A stretch of DNA of 8,902 nucleotides, taken from NCBI GenBank assembly GCA_011390385.1, contig JAABSN010000138.1, positions 1 to 8,902 on the forward strand, written 5' to 3'. A program made the position numbers and the translations under genes. Shown here one piece after another: positions 6,775 to 8,902 of this stretch. The DNA comes from Thioalkalivibrio nitratireducens (GTDB lineage: Bacteria > Pseudomonadota > Gammaproteobacteria > Ectothiorhodospirales > Ectothiorhodospiraceae). Under the pieces are notes generated by a model, which was given only the letters and a program-made list of their open reading frames with translations, did not search any database and was not told the origin of the DNA. Every line of letters starts with the position of its first letter. The stretch's first letter is position 1.

Positions 6775-7896
6775 CTATTCCCACTCCTGCAGGTCGAGAT
6801 TCTGGGATTTCGATTCCGGCTCCGGAATGGACGCCTGCGCATGGGACATCCGGATTCCGAGACTGACGTTGTTGCGGGAATCGGCATTGGCCAGTGCCTG
6901 CTCTTCCGAAATGACGCCGTCCTGGTAGAAGTTCAGCAGACACTGGTCGAAGGTCTGCATGCCGGCCTGGCTGCCTTCCTTCATTGCGTCCTTGATGCCA
7001 TCGAGATCGCGCTTGAGGATCAGGTCGGCCACGTACGGCGTCCGGATCAGGATCTCGACCGCGGGGATGCGCCCGCCGGCAATGGTCGGCACCAGGCGTT
7101 GACTGACGATGGCCTGCAGGTGCTCGGACAGGTCGACGAACAGCTGGTGATGTGCCGAGTCCGGGAAGAAGTTGATGATCCGGTCCAGCGTCTGAGACGC
7201 GTTGTTGGAATGCAGCGTCGACAGGCACAGGTGGCCGGTATCGGCGTAGGAAATGGCATGACGCATCGTTTCGGCATCGCGGATTTCGCCGATGAGAATC
7301 ACGTCCGGCGCCTCGCGCATCGCGTTCTTCAGCGCGTTGTGATAGCTCAGCGTGTCGAGCCCGAGCTCGCGCTGGTTGACGACCGATTTCTTGTGCTTGT
7401 GCAGGAACTCGATCGGATCCTCGATGGTCAGGATGTGCCCGGTCTTGTGCGAGTTGCGGTGGTCGATCATCGAGGCCAGCGTCGTCGACTTGCCCGAACC
7501 CGTGGCACCGACCACCAGTACCAGGCCGCGCGGTTCCATGATCAGCTCTTCGAGAATCCGGGGAAGATTGAGCGCATTCAGCGACGGAATCTCGCCCTTG
7601 ATATGGCGGATGACCATCGATACCGTGCCGCGCTGCTTGAACATGTTGACGCGGAAGCGTCCCAGCGAACTGAGCGAAATGGCGAGATTCATCTCCATCT
7701 CGCCTTCGAACTCGGAAATCTGCTTGTCGTTCAGCATCGAGTAGGCGAGTTGCCTCGTCTGCTGGAGATCGAGCGGCTGCTCGCCGAGCTTGCGCGCCTT
7801 GCCGTCGATCTTGATGCCGACCGGTGCACCGGCCGAAAAGAACAGGTCCGAGGCACCGTGCTGCACCATGGCCTGGAGGAAGTTTTCGATTTCCAT
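6775..7896 (-). CDS. pilU: Type IV pilus retraction ATPase PilU
   Basis: A 373-residue hexameric secretion-type ATPase of the PilT/PilU family, which works at the inner-membrane base of the type IV pilus and aids pilus retraction and twitching motility. From the chosen start: N-terminal PAS-like part to about 110 (MEIENFLQAMVQHGASDLFF), Walker A GATGSGKST (130-138), the acidic TIEDPIEF segment (157-164), Walker B DVILIGEIRD (198-207) and His box HLCLSTLHSNNA (222-233). The C-terminus reads GMQTFDQ, then an acidic, Glu-rich tail. The PilT hallmark AIRNLIRE is not present (the place reads KRDLDGIKDAMKE), and length and N-terminus match PilU, so PilU is preferred over PilT. The ATG at 7894-7896 is chosen because AAGGTG lies 9 nt upstream and the family starts M-[ED]-[FI]; the frame extends 14 codons further up to 7938. 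Unlike in many gammaproteobacteria, pilT does not adjoin. Confidence 0.92.
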   Translation of the reverse strand: MEIENFLQAMVQHGASDLFFSAGAPVGIKIDGKARKLGEQPLDLQQTRQLAYSMLNDKQISEFEGEMEMNLAISLSSLGRFRVNMFKQRGTVSMVIRHIKGEIPSLNALNLPRILEELIMEPRGLVLVVGATGSGKSTTLASMIDHRNSHKTGHILTIEDPIEFLHKHKKSVVNQRELGLDTLSYHNALKNAMREAPDVILIGEIRDAETMRHAISYADTGHLCLSTLHSNNASQTLDRIINFFPDSAHHQLFVDLSEHLQAIVSQRLVPTIAGGRIPAVEILIRTPYVADLILKRDLDGIKDAMKEGSQAGMQTFDQCLLNFYQDGVISEEQALANADSRNNVSLGIRMSHAQASIPEPESKSQNLDLQEWE

Positions 7897-7905
7897 CGCT
7901 ATCTG

Positions 7906-7911
7906 CACCTT
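7906..7911 (-). promoter_or_regulatory. Ribosome-binding site of pilU
   Basis: AAGGTG on the minus strand is 9 nt before the ATG at 7896. It favours that start over the longer frame beginning at 7938, which would add MLSSGRRLAKVQIA, a piece not typical of PilU. Confidence 0.55.
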
Positions 7912-7942
7912 AGCGAGTCTGCGACCAGAGGATAGCATCGAT

Positions 7943-7972
7943 GCCCGGACGTCGGCCGGGGTCGGTCCGGGC
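7943..7972 (-). other. Hairpin between phoH and pilU
   Basis: GCCCGGAC (7943-7950) and GTCCGGGC (7965-7972) form an 8-bp all-perfect stem with a 14-nt loop, in the 118-bp gap between the stop of the PhoH-like gene (8015) and the pilU start (7896). On the minus strand it is followed by mixed sequence, not a T run, so it is not a standard intrinsic terminator. It could weaken read-through, act as an RNA-processing site, or be a pause. A TTGACA hexamer (minus strand, 7982-7987) precedes it, but no fitting -10 is seen. Confidence 0.35.
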
Positions 7973-8014
7973 GAGGCCGTCTGTCAACACCCAATTCTGG
8001 CGTGTAAACGCGAT

Positions 8015-8902
8015 CTACAGCACGTCGGAAGCGAAATCCGCCAGGCGGGAGCGCTCACCGCGTCGAAGCGTGATGTGACCGGCGTGCGGCCAGTGCTTGA
8101 ATCGATCGACGACGAAGGTCAGGCCGGAAGTGGTCTCGGTCAGATAGGGTGTGTCGATCTGTTCGATATTGCCGAGGCAGACGATCTTCGTGCCCGGGCC
8201 GGCGCGCGTGATCAGCGTCTTCATCTGCTTCGGCGTGATGTTCTGCGCCTCGTCGATGATCAGGAAGCGGTTCAGGAACGTGCGTCCGCGCATGAAGTTC
8301 AGTGCGCGAATCTTGATGCGGCTGGTCAGAAGGTCGTTGGTCACGGCGCGTCCCCAGTCGCCGCCGTGGCCGTCCGATTCGGTCAGCACTTCCAGGTTGT
8401 CCGTCAATGCGCCCATCCACGGCGTCATCTTCTCTTCCTCGGTCCCGGGCAGGTAGCCGATTTCCTCGCCGACCGAGACCGTGGCGCGCGTCATGATGAT
8501 TTCGCGGTAGCGCTGGTCATCGAGCGTTTGTGCCAGGCCTGCGGCGAGCGTCAGCAGCGTCTTTCCGGTTCCGGCCGTACCGAGCAGCGTGACGAAGTCG
8601 ATTTCCGGGTCCATCAACAGATTCAGCGCGAAGTTCTGCTCCGGATTGCGGGCCCGGATGCCCCAGACCGACTTGGGGCCGTGCCGGTAGTCGTCGACCA
8701 GTTTGAGGGTGAAGGCGTCCCGGTCAACGGTGCCGACCAGCGCCTCCATGCCGTTGTCTCCGGTCAACTGAAGGCACTGGTTGGGATACCAGTCGGCTTC
8801 GGCGTCCGGGGTCAGCCGGTAATAGGTGCGTCCGTTCTCCGACCAGGAGTCCAGTACCGGGTTGCGTTCCCAGAACGCGTTGTCCTGACGGCTGAGGCCG
8901 GT
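8015..8902 (-). CDS. PhoH-family ATPase (PhoH2/YlaK-like), C-terminal part; 5' end outside window
   Basis: The minus-strand frame is open to the right edge; 295 residues are visible ending at the stop 8015-8017. The TTG at 8765-8767 is not a real start, because coding continues upstream (WERNPVLDSWSENGRTYYRL). The ATPase core shows Walker A GTAGTGKT (visible residues 108-115), the family segment TRATVSVGEEIGYLPG (about 138-153), Walker B FLIIDEAQN (about 213-221), the sensor-like LGNIEQIDTPYL (about 243-254) and the end RRGERSRLADFASDVL. These match the long PhoH type in which an N-terminal PIN ribonuclease domain precedes a PhoH helicase/ATPase; the PIN part would lie beyond the window. Members are linked to RNA cleavage and unwinding. 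The stretch before the ATPase core is the usual S1/OB-like linker region by position. It is the first gene of the minus-strand run in this window. Confidence 0.9.
   Translation of the reverse strand, partial: TGLSRQDNAFWERNPVLDSWSENGRTYYRLTPDAEADWYPNQCLQLTGDNGMEALVGTVDRDAFTLKLVDDYRHGPKSVWGIRARNPEQNFALNLLMDPEIDFVTLLGTAGTGKTLLTLAAGLAQTLDDQRYREIIMTRATVSVGEEIGYLPGTEEEKMTPWMGALTDNLEVLTESDGHGGDWGRAVTNDLLTSRIKIRALNFMRGRTFLNRFLIIDEAQNITPKQMKTLITRAGPGTKIVCLGNIEQIDTPYLTETTSGLTFVVDRFKHWPHAGHITLRRGERSRLADFASDVL

Noticed and set aside
7982..7987. Perfect TTGACA on the minus strand upstream of pilU
   Set aside because: No acceptable -10 hexamer 16-18 bp downstream, so a promoter cannot be supported.
1..8902. 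CRISPR arrays, tRNA or rRNA genes, riboswitches
   Set aside because: No regularly spaced short repeats, no tRNA-like or rRNA-like segments and no recognisable riboswitch core were seen in reading both strands.

Overview
The window is GC-rich and dense with bacterial genes. It looks like a stretch of gammaproteobacterial chromosome: a type IV pilus retraction ATPase (PilU), a PIN/PhoH-type ATPase and a DMT-family transporter sit in a row. A Xanthomonadales/Chromatiales-like host (for example Wenzhouxiangella or Lysobacter relatives) would fit the secreted protein with a short FxDGF-type end and the presence of a periplasmic-sensor hybrid two-component protein. That placement is inference, not a measured assignment.

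Layout, left to right. Positions 1-797 (+) hold the 3' end of a secreted multi-domain protein made of ASH/choice-of-anchor-D immunoglobulin-like repeats, with a 92-bp near-identical DNA repeat at a 324-bp spacing. Directly after its stop codon, about 803-1049 (-) is a decayed IS66-family insertion sequence. It is reduced to the start of tnpA joined to the end of tnpC, and the tnpC piece carries an internal deletion. A hairpin at 1053-1078 encloses the tnpA ribosome-binding site. I see no convincing gene between 1079 and 1329.

Positions 1330-5688 (-) encode a 1452-residue hybrid two-component system (HTCS). It is one polypeptide with a signal peptide, a periplasmic Reg_prop beta-propeller sensor, a Y_Y_Y domain, one membrane helix, a histidine kinase, a receiver and an AraC-type DNA-binding domain. 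This architecture is best known from polysaccharide-utilisation control in Bacteroidetes, but no glycan-utilisation gene is in the window. A 143-bp gap (5689-5831) upstream carries a 30-bp near-palindrome.

Positions 5832-6725 (-) encode an EamA/DMT transporter, 6775-7896 (-) PilU, and 8015-8902 (-) the ATPase part of a PhoH2-like protein whose start lies outside the window. These genes and the HTCS share one strand with gaps of 49 to 143 bp, so some co-transcription is possible. They have no shared pathway I can name: twitching motility, RNA metabolism, small-molecule transport and extracellular sensing.

I do not see a clearly new defence or mobile system here. The items most worth a second look are the orphan HTCS with its palindromic upstream site, the IS66 scar with its ribosome-binding-site hairpin, and the repeat expansion in the ASH protein.
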